The position numbers and the translations under genes were made by a program. A model generated the notes under the pieces. It saw nothing but the letters and a program-made list of their open reading frames with translations. It did not search any database and was not told where the DNA came from. From CBFDBF01 sp050295355 (GTDB taxonomy: Bacteria > Pseudomonadota > Gammaproteobacteria > Chromatiales > Chromatiaceae), in assembly GCA_050295355.1 (NCBI GenBank), contig JBNKPL010000017.1, positions 1 through 30,794 of the forward strand: a DNA stretch of 30,794 bases, given 5' to 3'. Of this stretch, positions 7,067 through 14,161 are shown in pieces (positions within the stretch are counted from its first letter, which is position 1; each line of letters opens with the position of its first letter).

Positions 7067-7918
7067 TCAGGACTCCTCTTTCAGCTCCAACGCCAACTGA
7101 TACAGCCGGTTCTTTTTCTCGCCGCTGATTTTGGCCGCCAGCCCCGCCGCCTGTTTCACGGGCAACTCCTCCAGCAGGACTCGCAGCACCCGCTCGGCAT
7201 TCGGGTCCACGCCCTCGTCCGGGGTTTGCTCCTCCCCGGCCACCAGCAGCACGAACTCGCCACGGCTCTGGTTGGGATCGTCCTCCAGCACATCACAAAG
7301 AGCCCCCAGGGTATCCGACAGGATGGTCTCATGCAGTTTGGTCAGCTCCCGCGCCAGCACGGCGGGGCGATCCGGGCCGAACACCTCGGCCATGTCCCGG
7401 ACACACTCCTTCACCCGGTGGCTGGACTCGTAGAACACCAGGGTGCGCGGCTCCCGGCGCAGGGCCTCGAACCGCTCCTGGCGGGCCTTCTGGGTACGGG
7501 GCGGAAAGCCCTCGAAGATAAAACGGTCCGTGGGCAGGCCAGAGGCGGAGAGCGCCGTCACCAGGGCGCTGGGGCCGGGGATGGGGACCACGGCAATCCC
7601 CTCGCGGTGGCACTCCCGCACCAGGGGAAACCCGGGATCGCTCACCAGCGGGGTGCCGGCGTCGGAGATCAGGGCCACGGATTCACCCTTCCGCAGCCGC
7701 TCCACGATCCCGCCCAGCACCTGCCGTTCGTTGTGTTCGTGCAGGGCCATCAGATGGGTTTGAATGCCGAAGTGGCGCAGCAGGGGCTGGCTGTGACGGG
7801 TGTCCTCGGCGGCGATCACCTGGACCGCCTTCAGGGTCTCTACCGCCCGCGGCGGGAAATCCTCCAGGTTGCCGATCGGCGTAGCCACCACATAAAGGGT
7901 CCCATTGGTAATTGACAC
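7067..7918 (-). CDS. rsmI: 16S rRNA (cytidine-1402-2'-O)-methyltransferase
   Basis: SAM-dependent enzyme that 2'-O-methylates C1402 of 16S rRNA in the decoding centre. The tetrapyrrole-methylase fold signatures are clear: GTLYVVATPIGNLEDFPPRA at the N-terminus, AAEDTRHSQPLLRHFGI, ALISDAGTPLVSDPGFPLV, the PIPGPSALVTALSASGLP loop, FYESSHRV and GEFVLLVAG. The length of about 283 residues matches E. coli RsmI (286). The start is uncertain. GTG at 7918 follows GGGGTGG and is chosen; an in-frame TTG at 7930 would add four residues. No in-frame ATG precedes the conserved core. It is divergent from lpoA, the usual gammaproteobacterial arrangement. Confidence 0.95.
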   Translation of the reverse strand: MSITNGTLYVVATPIGNLEDFPPRAVETLKAVQVIAAEDTRHSQPLLRHFGIQTHLMALHEHNERQVLGGIVERLRKGESVALISDAGTPLVSDPGFPLVRECHREGIAVVPIPGPSALVTALSASGLPTDRFIFEGFPPRTQKARQERFEALRREPRTLVFYESSHRVKECVRDMAEVFGPDRPAVLARELTKLHETILSDTLGALCDVLEDDPNQSRGEFVLLVAGEEQTPDEGVDPNAERVLRVLLEELPVKQAAGLAAKISGEKKNRLYQLALELKEES

Positions 7919-8010
7919 GCTCCACCCCAAAAAAGATACTTGTTTGATCTCCGCCGAAAAAATAAACCGTTGGCGGAATTCATATCCAGAGTGCCTATCT
8001 TTTTAGCATC

Positions 8011-9966
8011 ATGCAATTGAATCGTCTCATCCCGTTCCTGCTCGCCCTGTCGCTCTTGGCCGGCTGCGTGCCTTCCGCACCCACTATCCGTTACCAGCGT
8101 CCGGAACCGCCCTCCGCCCTGGCGAACAACCCCGCCTTCGCCCAGGCCATTGCGCTGGAGAAGATGGGCAACTACGCCGAGGCGGCCGCCCTGTTCGAGC
8201 AGCAGGCCATGCAGACCAAACCGCCAGTACAGCAGGAGGCCCTGCTGCGCGCGGCGGAGGACTATCTGCAGGCCGACAATGCGGAGGCGGCCTACAATCT
8301 CTTGCCGCGTATCGGCACCAGCAGCCATCCCGGTCTCGATTTCAAAAAACGGCTGCTGTTGGCGGAAGTGGCCATCAAGCAGAATCAGCCGGAGGAGGCC
8401 CTGCGCTTCCTTAGCCAGCGTCCCCAGGGGGAGGTAGCACCCGATCTGATGCGCCGTTTCCACCATGCGCGGGCGAGCGCCTACCGTCTGAGCGGCAACC
8501 AGCTGGAGAGCGGACGCGCCCAGGCGGAACTCGATCTCCTGCTGCTGGACCCCAAGGAGCGGCTGGATAACCAGAAAGAGATCATCCAGACCCTCTCCAC
8601 CATGACCGACAACGCCCTGCGTATGCTCAGGCCCAGCCCGCCCGGGATCTTCGGCGGCTGGATGGAGCTGACCCGCATCATCAAGGTCTATCCCGACGAT
8701 CCGCAACAGGGGCAGCAACGGCTGGAGAGCTGGCGCGAGAACTTCTCCAGCCACCCGGCCATGCCGGAACTGCTGGAGGGCTATTTCCAGCGTATCAACA
8801 CCATGTATCGCGCGCCGAGCCACGTGGCGGTGCTGCTGCCGAAAAGCGGCCCCTACGCCAGGCCGGCGGAGGCCATCCGTCACGGCCTGATGGCGGCCTA
8901 TTACAATCAGCGCGGCGGCAACCGGCCGGAGCTGCGTTTTTATGACAGCTCAGACAGCAACAGTATCTGGCCGCTCTATCAGCAGGCGATCTCCGCCGGG
9001 GCGGAACTGGTCATCGGTCCCCTGAGCAAGGAGTCGGTGGCGCAGCTGGCGCGGGCCGGGGCCCTCAGCACCCCGGTGCTGGCGCTCAATCAGGCGGCGC
9101 CGGACGCCTACCCCTCCCGCGGTTTCTACCAGTTCGCCCTGGCGCCGGAAGATGAGGCGCGCCAGGTGGCGGAACGGGCCTGGGTGGACGGCCACACCAG
9201 CGCCCTGGTGCTGGCGCCCGAGGGCGACTGGGGCGAGCGCGTGGTGGAGGCCTTCTCCCGCCGCTGGGAGCAGTTGGGCGGGACCCTCCTCGAACAGCAG
9301 AACTACAACCCGGCGGAACATGACTTCTCCAAGCCGATTCAGGAGCTGCTGAACATCGGCGACAGCAAGACCCGTCACAAGGCCATGGAGCGGCTGCTGG
9401 GCAGCAAGCTGGAGTTCGAACCGCGCCGGCGCCAGGACGCCAACTTCATCTTTCTGGCGGCCAAGTGGCAACTGGCCCGCCAGCTGCGCCCGCAGCTGCA
9501 GTTCCATCACGCCGCGGACCTGCCGGTCTACACCACCTCCCACGCCTATAAAGGGGTGGACGATCCAGTGGCCAACCTGGACCTGGAGGGCGTCCGTTTC
9601 CCCGACGCCCCCTGGCTGATCGTGAGCGGTGAACAGGACTCCTCCCTGGCCAAGATGCTACCGCAGCACCTTACCGCCTACGGCCGTCTTTTCGCCATGG
9701 GCATCGACGCCTACCGTATCCTGCCCCACCTCCCGCGCCTGGAGGCGGACAGCCGGGAGACCCTGGACGGCAAGACCGGGATACTCTATCTGGACCGCAT
9801 CAAACACATTCACCGCCAGCTGGTGTGGGCGGAGATGCGCAAGGGCAAACCCAAGGTGATCGGCTATGTGCCGCGGATGGAGCAGCAGCAGAGCACCTAC
9901 TCCGCCCCCTTCTCCGGCGGCGGCGCCTCTACATCCTCATCGCCCTTTCCCATTTTCGGCCGCTAG
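8011..9966 (+). CDS. lpoA: Penicillin-binding protein activator LpoA (outer-membrane lipoprotein)
   Basis: 651 residues. A lipoprotein signal peptide ends at the lipobox LLAGC (Cys19), so the protein is lipidated and probably sent to the outer membrane. Residues from about 35 to 260 form helical TPR-like repeats. From about 268 (HVAVLLPKSGPYARPAEAIRHG) the sequence has the periplasmic-binding-protein type I fold, as in E. coli LpoA. That protein reaches through the peptidoglycan to stimulate PBP1A transpeptidation. The C-terminal tail is Ser/Gly-rich and low in complexity. It is divergent from rsmI and followed after 9 bp by yraN, so the conserved rsmI/lpoA/yraN locus is intact. The diaA and dolP genes that often follow are absent. 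Confidence 0.95.
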   Translation: MQLNRLIPFLLALSLLAGCVPSAPTIRYQRPEPPSALANNPAFAQAIALEKMGNYAEAAALFEQQAMQTKPPVQQEALLRAAEDYLQADNAEAAYNLLPRIGTSSHPGLDFKKRLLLAEVAIKQNQPEEALRFLSQRPQGEVAPDLMRRFHHARASAYRLSGNQLESGRAQAELDLLLLDPKERLDNQKEIIQTLSTMTDNALRMLRPSPPGIFGGWMELTRIIKVYPDDPQQGQQRLESWRENFSSHPAMPELLEGYFQRINTMYRAPSHVAVLLPKSGPYARPAEAIRHGLMAAYYNQRGGNRPELRFYDSSDSNSIWPLYQQAISAGAELVIGPLSKESVAQLARAGALSTPVLALNQAAPDAYPSRGFYQFALAPEDEARQVAERAWVDGHTSALVLAPEGDWGERVVEAFSRRWEQLGGTLLEQQNYNPAEHDFSKPIQELLNIGDSKTRHKAMERLLGSKLEFEPRRRQDANFIFLAAKWQLARQLRPQLQFHHAADLPVYTTSHAYKGVDDPVANLDLEGVRFPDAPWLIVSGEQDSSLAKMLPQHLTAYGRLFAMGIDAYRILPHLPRLEADSRETLDGKTGILYLDRIKHIHRQLVWAEMRKGKPKVIGYVPRMEQQQSTYSAPFSGGGASTSSSPFPIFGR

Positions 9967-9975
9967 CCCCAGAGC

Positions 9976-10341
9976 GTGCCAAAGGGACCGGCAAACAAAA
10001 TAGGCGATGAGGCGGAGCAGGCCGCGCTCCGTTATCTGGAACAACGGGGCTTGCGGCTCATCACCCGCAACTACCGCTGCCCGCGGGGCGAGATCGACCT
10101 CATCATGGCGGACGGGAACCAACTGGCGTTTATCGAGGTCCGATACCGCAAAAGCAGCCTCTTTGGTTCCGCCGCGGAGAGTGTCACCATTACCAAACAG
10201 CGCCGTATCGCCGCCGCCGCATCCCACTACCTGGTTACCCAGGGCGGCAACAAAAGCTGCCGCTTCGATGTGGTGGCCCTTGAGGGAGATCACAAAGACC
10301 GAATCGAATGGATACAAAATGCGTTTCAAACCGAGACATGA
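9976..10341 (+). CDS. yraN: YraN/UPF0102 family endonuclease-like protein
   Basis: 121 residues with a GTG start 9 bp after the lpoA stop. It shows the UPF0102 hallmarks: GDEAEQAALRYLEQRGLRLI, then RNYRCPRGEIDLIMADG and LAFIEVRYRK. Glu and Asp of GEIDLI, with the EVRYR motif, correspond to the active-site residues of the restriction-endonuclease-like (PD-(D/E)xK) fold. The cellular role is unproven; a link to DNA processing is proposed for the family. The C-terminal part (DVVALEGDHKDRIEWIQNAFQ) is complete, so the downstream repeat element has not truncated it. It is probably co-transcribed with lpoA. Confidence 0.94.
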   Translation: MPKGPANKIGDEAEQAALRYLEQRGLRLITRNYRCPRGEIDLIMADGNQLAFIEVRYRKSSLFGSAAESVTITKQRRIAAAASHYLVTQGGNKSCRFDVVALEGDHKDRIEWIQNAFQTET

Positions 10342-10370
10342 ACTATGTGAAACAGTTATCCTGTTTCTCC

Positions 10371-10787
10371 AGGGCCTGTTAACACTAATCCGATAGGCCC
10401 TGTTGCGTCTGAAAAAGCGCCAATCAAGGCGCGAGGAGAGAAGTTTGGTTATTCCAAATGAACGACGAGCAACAACGAGTGGCGCTTTTTCAGGCGCCGT
10501 GCGAGGCGTGGAGCAGGGGCCCCCGCACAGCGGGGGATGCGACCGCCGGTGGTCGGCAAAACGCCCCGCTTCGAAGTCGCACGGCTTACGCCCCGCCGAG
10601 GGTCGGATCCCCACTGCGTGGGACCCCTCCTCCGCCTCTCGGGGCGTTACCCGTAGGGCTAGGGCTGTTTTTTCGCCCAGCGGCGTTATCATTCGCTCAT
10701 GTAGAGTGACTACACATCGCTCATTCTGCCTTGCTGGACGAAAAAACAGCCCCAGCAGGGCCTATCGGATTAGTGTTAACAGGCCCT
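10371..10787. mobile_element. 417-bp MITE-like element with 32-bp perfect terminal inverted repeats and nested folds
   Basis: The left end (10371-10402) and right end (10756-10787) are perfect reverse complements over 32 bp. Each arm also holds its own AGGGCCT...AGGCCCT inverted pair. Inside, from left to right, are four domains. (1) A 14-bp perfect stem, 10409-10422 with 10480-10493, encloses a TTTGG-ttatt-CCAAA hairpin. (2) A 9-bp stem, GCCGTGCGA at 10496-10504 with 10577-10585, encloses hairpins CCCCCG/CGGGGG (10520-10536) and CGACC/GGTCG (10540-10555). (3) An 8-bp stem, ACGCCCCG at 10588-10595 with 10640-10647, encloses CCCAC/GTGGG. (4) A 19-of-21 stem, 10661-10681 with 10733-10753, has apex TGTAG-agtga-CTACA. 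There is no transposase and no clear target duplication. It looks like a non-autonomous mobile or structured repetitive element; a folded RNA is the alternative. Confidence 0.75.
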
Positions 10788-10793
10788 ACCAAG

Positions 10794-10802
10794 AAAGGGG
10801 GA
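10794..10802 (+). promoter_or_regulatory. Strong ribosome binding site that sets the gdh start
   Basis: AAAGGGGGA lies 3 bases before the ATG at 10806, with its purine core about 5-9 bases upstream. This places the glutamate dehydrogenase start at 10806 rather than at the in-frame upstream codon at 10731. The frame between 10731 and 10806 is read through the right arm of the repeat element. The site begins only 7 bp after the end of the element. Confidence 0.8.
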
Positions 10803-10805
10803 AGT

Positions 10806-12233
10806 ATGCCCAAGCCCAAACAGCCAGCCGGCCTCCAGTTCCGTCAAAGCGTCGATCACATGGTGGACCGCGCCCTTTGCACCATGGGCCTGGAAGATGG
10901 CATCGCCAATGCCATCAAGGCCTGCACCTCGGTGCTGCAGGTCACCTTCCCGGTCAAGATCCGCGACCGGATCGAGATTTTCACTGGTTGGCGGGCGGTG
11001 CACAGCATCCATCGCCTGCCATCAAAAGGCGGCATCCGCTACGCGCCCGTGGTGGACCAAATGGAGGTGGAGGCGCTGGCCGCCCTCATGACCTACAAGT
11101 GCGCCATTGTGGATGTGCCCTTCGGCGGCTCCAAGGGTGGACTCCGCATCGACCCGAACCAATATACCCGTGATGAGCTGCAACTGATCACCCGGCGCTT
11201 CGCCCGGGAGTTGGCGGAAAAGGGCTTTCTCAGTCCCTCAAGCAATGTACCCGCACCCGATGTGGGGACCGGCCAGCGGGAGATGGCGTGGATCGCCGAC
11301 ACCTATAAACACCTCTATCCCGAAGACATCAATCACGTCGCCTGCGTAACCGGCAAACCCGTGGCCCACGGCGGCATCCGCGGGCGCGAAGAGGCCACTG
11401 GCCGCGGAGTGCAATACGCCCTGCAGGAGTTTTTCCGCCACAAGGAGGAGGTCCGCGCCGCCGGACTGGAGGGAGAGCTGGAAGGGAAACGGATCGTCAT
11501 CCAGGGCCTTGGCAATGTGGGCTATTACGCCGCCAAGTTCCTGTCCCAGGAGGATGGCGCCAAGATCATCGCCGTCATCGAACGGGACGGCATGGTGGTC
11601 AACGAGAACGGCCTCAACATCGAGGAACTCCATTTCCACATGGTGGACCACAAAGGGGTGCAGGGATTCGCCGGGGCCGATTTCTACGAGGACGGCGCCA
11701 AAGGACTGGAGATGGAGTGCGACATTCTCATCCCGGCCGCGTTGGAAGGGGTGATCCACGAAAAGAACGCGGGCGAAGTAAAGGCCAAGCTAGTGGTTGA
11801 GGCGGCCAACGGCCCCGTCACCTTCGAGGCCGACCGCATCCTGCGCAGCCGCGGCATCACCGTCCTGCCGGACGCCTACATGAACGCCGGCGGTGTGATC
11901 GTCTCCTACTTCGAATGGATCCGGAACCTGACCCACATCCGATTCGGCCGTATCGAGCGCCGTTTCGATGAGACCCGTGGCAGTCAGATTGTGCAGGCCA
12001 TGGAGGCCATGACCGGCAACCGAGTTCCGGACAACATCCAGACCCAACTGGCGCGCGGCGCCGATGAGTTCGACCTGGTGCGTTCCGGACTGGACGACAG
12101 CATGCGCCTCGCCCTGCAGGAGATCATCGACACCAGGAACCGCAATGAACAGATTGAGGACTACCGCACCGCCGCCTACGTCATCGCCCTCTCCAAACTG
12201 GCGCGCTCCTATCTGGATATTGGGGTTTTTTAG
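10806..12233 (+). CDS. Glutamate dehydrogenase (Glu/Leu/Phe/Val dehydrogenase family)
   Basis: 475 residues. It catalyses reversible oxidative deamination of glutamate to 2-oxoglutarate and ammonium with NAD(P), linking carbon and nitrogen metabolism. The substrate domain shows LPSKGGIRYAP (Lys74), AALMTYKCAIVDVPFGGSKG (Lys110, the catalytic-lysine region) and VPAPDVGTGQREMAWI. The Rossmann domain carries GLGNVGYYAAKFL (glycines from residue 237) and later ILIPAALEGVIHEKNA and VVEAANGPVTFEAD. NAD versus NADP preference is not decided here. The start is fixed by the strong site at 10794-10802. The normal promoter region is interrupted or replaced by the palindromic element immediately upstream. 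A DUF2288 gene follows after 3 bp. Confidence 0.94.
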   Translation: MPKPKQPAGLQFRQSVDHMVDRALCTMGLEDGIANAIKACTSVLQVTFPVKIRDRIEIFTGWRAVHSIHRLPSKGGIRYAPVVDQMEVEALAALMTYKCAIVDVPFGGSKGGLRIDPNQYTRDELQLITRRFARELAEKGFLSPSSNVPAPDVGTGQREMAWIADTYKHLYPEDINHVACVTGKPVAHGGIRGREEATGRGVQYALQEFFRHKEEVRAAGLEGELEGKRIVIQGLGNVGYYAAKFLSQEDGAKIIAVIERDGMVVNENGLNIEELHFHMVDHKGVQGFAGADFYEDGAKGLEMECDILIPAALEGVIHEKNAGEVKAKLVVEAANGPVTFEADRILRSRGITVLPDAYMNAGGVIVSYFEWIRNLTHIRFGRIERRFDETRGSQIVQAMEAMTGNRVPDNIQTQLARGADEFDLVRSGLDDSMRLALQEIIDTRNRNEQIEDYRTAAYVIALSKLARSYLDIGVF

Positions 12234-12236
12234 GCC

Positions 12237-12539
12237 ATGACCGAACCGGAAGCGAGCGTACGCGACCTGCTGAACAGCCAGACCGGCAAGCTTGGGTGGC
12301 CGGAACTGCAACGCCACTTCGCCAGGGGTGTAGTGATCAAGGTGGCGCCGGATCTCGATCTGGTGGATACCGCCGCACTGATGGTAAAAGACGACAAGGA
12401 GGCCATTGAGGTCCTCACCCGATCCGGGCAGATGGAACGCGCCTCCACCGAAGATGCAAAAGGCTGGGAGTCCGCCCGCCCGGTTTTCTGGGCGGTGGTA
12501 GTGGCGCCCTGGGTGCTGGTGCAGGAGATCGAGACCTGA
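12237..12539 (+). CDS. DUF2288 family protein
   Basis: 100 residues. It resembles the DUF2288 family, small cytoplasmic proteins of proteobacteria and cyanobacteria with no known function. Family-like stretches are LNSQTGKLGWPELQRHFARG near the N-terminus, APDLDLVDTAALMVKDDKEA in the middle and the C-terminal FWAVVVAPWVLVQEIE. There is no signal peptide or membrane segment. It begins 3 bp after the glutamate dehydrogenase stop, so the two are almost certainly co-translated. Whether it affects nitrogen metabolism is unknown. Confidence 0.85.
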   Translation: MTEPEASVRDLLNSQTGKLGWPELQRHFARGVVIKVAPDLDLVDTAALMVKDDKEAIEVLTRSGQMERASTEDAKGWESARPVFWAVVVAPWVLVQEIET

Positions 12540-12594
12540 TCGGTGCACCTGCAAGGGACCGGCTCCACCGTGAACCCCGTGCTCTTATCTTTTT

Positions 12595-12674
12595 GAACCG
12601 CGGAGACGCGGAGAATTTCCTTTTTGTTGCTTGCCCTGAATTGAGATCGGAGGAAACCTGCTCCTACAGCGATC
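12595..12674. repeat. Two short repeat fragments between convergent genes
   Basis: The gap between convergent DUF2288 and der holds GAACCGCGGAGACGCGGAGA at 12595-12614, a single-armed variant of the CACAGAG repeat pattern. A REP-like hairpin follows at 12645-12674: GATCG pairs with CGATC, and inside it GGAG pairs with CTCC. The core GGAAACCTGCTCCTACAG resembles the GTAGGAGC-type REP sequences common in pseudomonads and relatives. Nothing else is recognisable in 12540-12728. Confidence 0.55.
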
Positions 12675-12728
12675 TACTCCAGCCCCGCATCACACAAAGA
12701 ACCAAACTACATATCCTTCAAGTCGGCT

Positions 12729-14120
12729 CTACTTCTTACGCTGGGTGAACTTCTTCAACCGCTGACGCTTGCGGATCTGGCGGTCGGACAGCTTGTTCTT
12801 GCGATCCTTGTAGGGGTTGTCGCCAGAGCGGAACTCCAGGCGCAGCGGGGTGCCGTCCAGTTTCAGCGCCTTGCGGAAGCGGTTGACCAGATAGCGCTTA
12901 TAGGAGTCGGGCACGGCGTCGGTCTGGTTGCCGTGGATCACGATGATGGGTGGGTTCTGTCCGCCCTGATGGGCGTAGCGGAGCTTGATGCGACGCCCGT
13001 GCACCAGGGGGGGCTGATGCTCCTGCACCGCCATCTCCAGGAGGCGGGTCAGCTCCGGGGTGGCCATCTTGCGCACGGCGTTGGCGTAGGCCTTGTCCAC
13101 CGCCCGATAGAGGTCGCCCACGCCGGATCCGTGGAGGGCGGAGATAAAACGCTGTTCCGCGAAATCGAGAAACGGCAGACGCCGTTCCAGCTCCCTCTTG
13201 ATCCACTCCCGCTGGTCCTGCTCCAGTCCGTCCCATTTGTTAATCACCACCACCAGCGCCCGGCCGCTTTCCAAGATGTGGCCCGCCAGGCTGGCGTCCT
13301 GTTCGCCGATCTCCTTTTGCGCGTCCAGCACCAGCAGCACCACGTTGGCCTGCTCAATGGCCTGCAGAGTCTTGATGACGCTGAATTTTTCGATCGCCTC
13401 CCTGACCCGCGCCCGGCGCCGCACGCCAGCGGTGTCGATCAGGGTGTAGGGATGGCCGTCGCGGCTGAAGGGGATGAACACGCTGTCGCGGGTGGTGCCC
13501 GGCTGGTCGAAGGCCACCACCCGCTCCTCGCCCAGCATACGGTTCACCAGGGTGGACTTGCCCACATTGGGCCGCCCCACCACGGCGATATGGACCCCCT
13601 TCTCCTCCTCCGCCGCCTCCGCATCGGACTCGGGAAAGGTTTCCAGGACATCGTTGATCAGACCTTTGACGCCATGGCCATGCACCGCCGCGATGGCCAC
13701 CGGATCGCCCAGGCCGAGGGCGTAGAACTCGGCGTTGGCCAGTTCCCGGTCCAGGTTTTCGCTCTTGTTCACCACGGCGGTGATGGGTTTGCCGGTTCGC
13801 CGCAGGCGCTCGGCGATGGCCTCGTCGGCGCTGTTGCAGCCGGCCTTGGCGTCGAGCAGGAAAAAGACATGGTCCGCCTCCTGGATGGCCGCCTCCACCT
13901 GCTGCGCCATCAGGACATCCACCCCCTCTTCCTCGCCGCTGAGGCCGCCTGTATCCACCACCAGATAGGGGCGGTCGCCGAGCTTCCCCACCCCGTACTG
14001 GCGGTCGCGGGTCAGGCCCGGCTGGTCCGCCACCAGGGCGTCCCGGCTCCGGGTGAGGCGGTTAAACAGGGTGGACTTGCCGACATTGGGGCGCCCCACC
14101 AGGGCGATCACGGGAAGCAT
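12729..14120 (-). CDS. der: Ribosome-biogenesis GTPase Der (EngA)
   Basis: 463 residues with the tandem double-GTPase architecture unique to Der. GTPase 1 begins at once (VGRPNVGKST, P-loop Gly9-Thr17), with DTGG and NKSE motifs. GTPase 2 has a second GRPNVGKST at about 183-191, DTAGVRRR and NKWDG. A KH-like domain fills about 350-440, and the tail is very basic (IRKRQRLKKFTQRKK). Der is essential for assembly of the 50S ribosomal subunit. Length and order agree with E. coli Der (490). It is the last gene of the block, 41 bp after bamB, and faces the DUF2288 gene. Confidence 0.97.
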   Translation of the reverse strand: MLPVIALVGRPNVGKSTLFNRLTRSRDALVADQPGLTRDRQYGVGKLGDRPYLVVDTGGLSGEEEGVDVLMAQQVEAAIQEADHVFFLLDAKAGCNSADEAIAERLRRTGKPITAVVNKSENLDRELANAEFYALGLGDPVAIAAVHGHGVKGLINDVLETFPESDAEAAEEEKGVHIAVVGRPNVGKSTLVNRMLGEERVVAFDQPGTTRDSVFIPFSRDGHPYTLIDTAGVRRRARVREAIEKFSVIKTLQAIEQANVVLLVLDAQKEIGEQDASLAGHILESGRALVVVINKWDGLEQDQREWIKRELERRLPFLDFAEQRFISALHGSGVGDLYRAVDKAYANAVRKMATPELTRLLEMAVQEHQPPLVHGRRIKLRYAHQGGQNPPIIVIHGNQTDAVPDSYKRYLVNRFRKALKLDGTPLRLEFRSGDNPYKDRKNKLSDRQIRKRQRLKKFTQRKK

Positions 14121-14161
14121 GAAAGATTCTCGATTACTGTTTTATGCGACGAGAGTCGGCG

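Larger units (their letters stand above)
10342..10805. other. 464-bp gap between yraN and gdh, occupied by one compound palindromic element
   Basis: No credible gene is present. Open frames do cross the region on both strands, but they have no family resemblance and are by-products of the repeat. Nearly all of the gap is the 10371-10787 element described separately. Only about 29 bp on the left and 18 bp on the right lie outside it. The right remnant contains the gdh ribosome binding site. Confidence 0.85.

Noticed and set aside
10496..10647. Possible guide or omega-type RNA, riboswitch or RNase P RNA in the branched folds
   Set aside because: No IscB/TnpB-like nuclease is nearby, no known conserved RNA core was recognised, and there is no adjacent terminator. 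The terminal inverted repeats favour a repetitive element.
10403..11173. Plus-strand open frame through the palindromic element into gdh, and a minus-strand frame at 9937-10692
   Set aside because: Both read through inverted repeats and into known genes in the wrong frame. The shared RAYRISVNRP peptide comes from the terminal repeats, not from protein homology.
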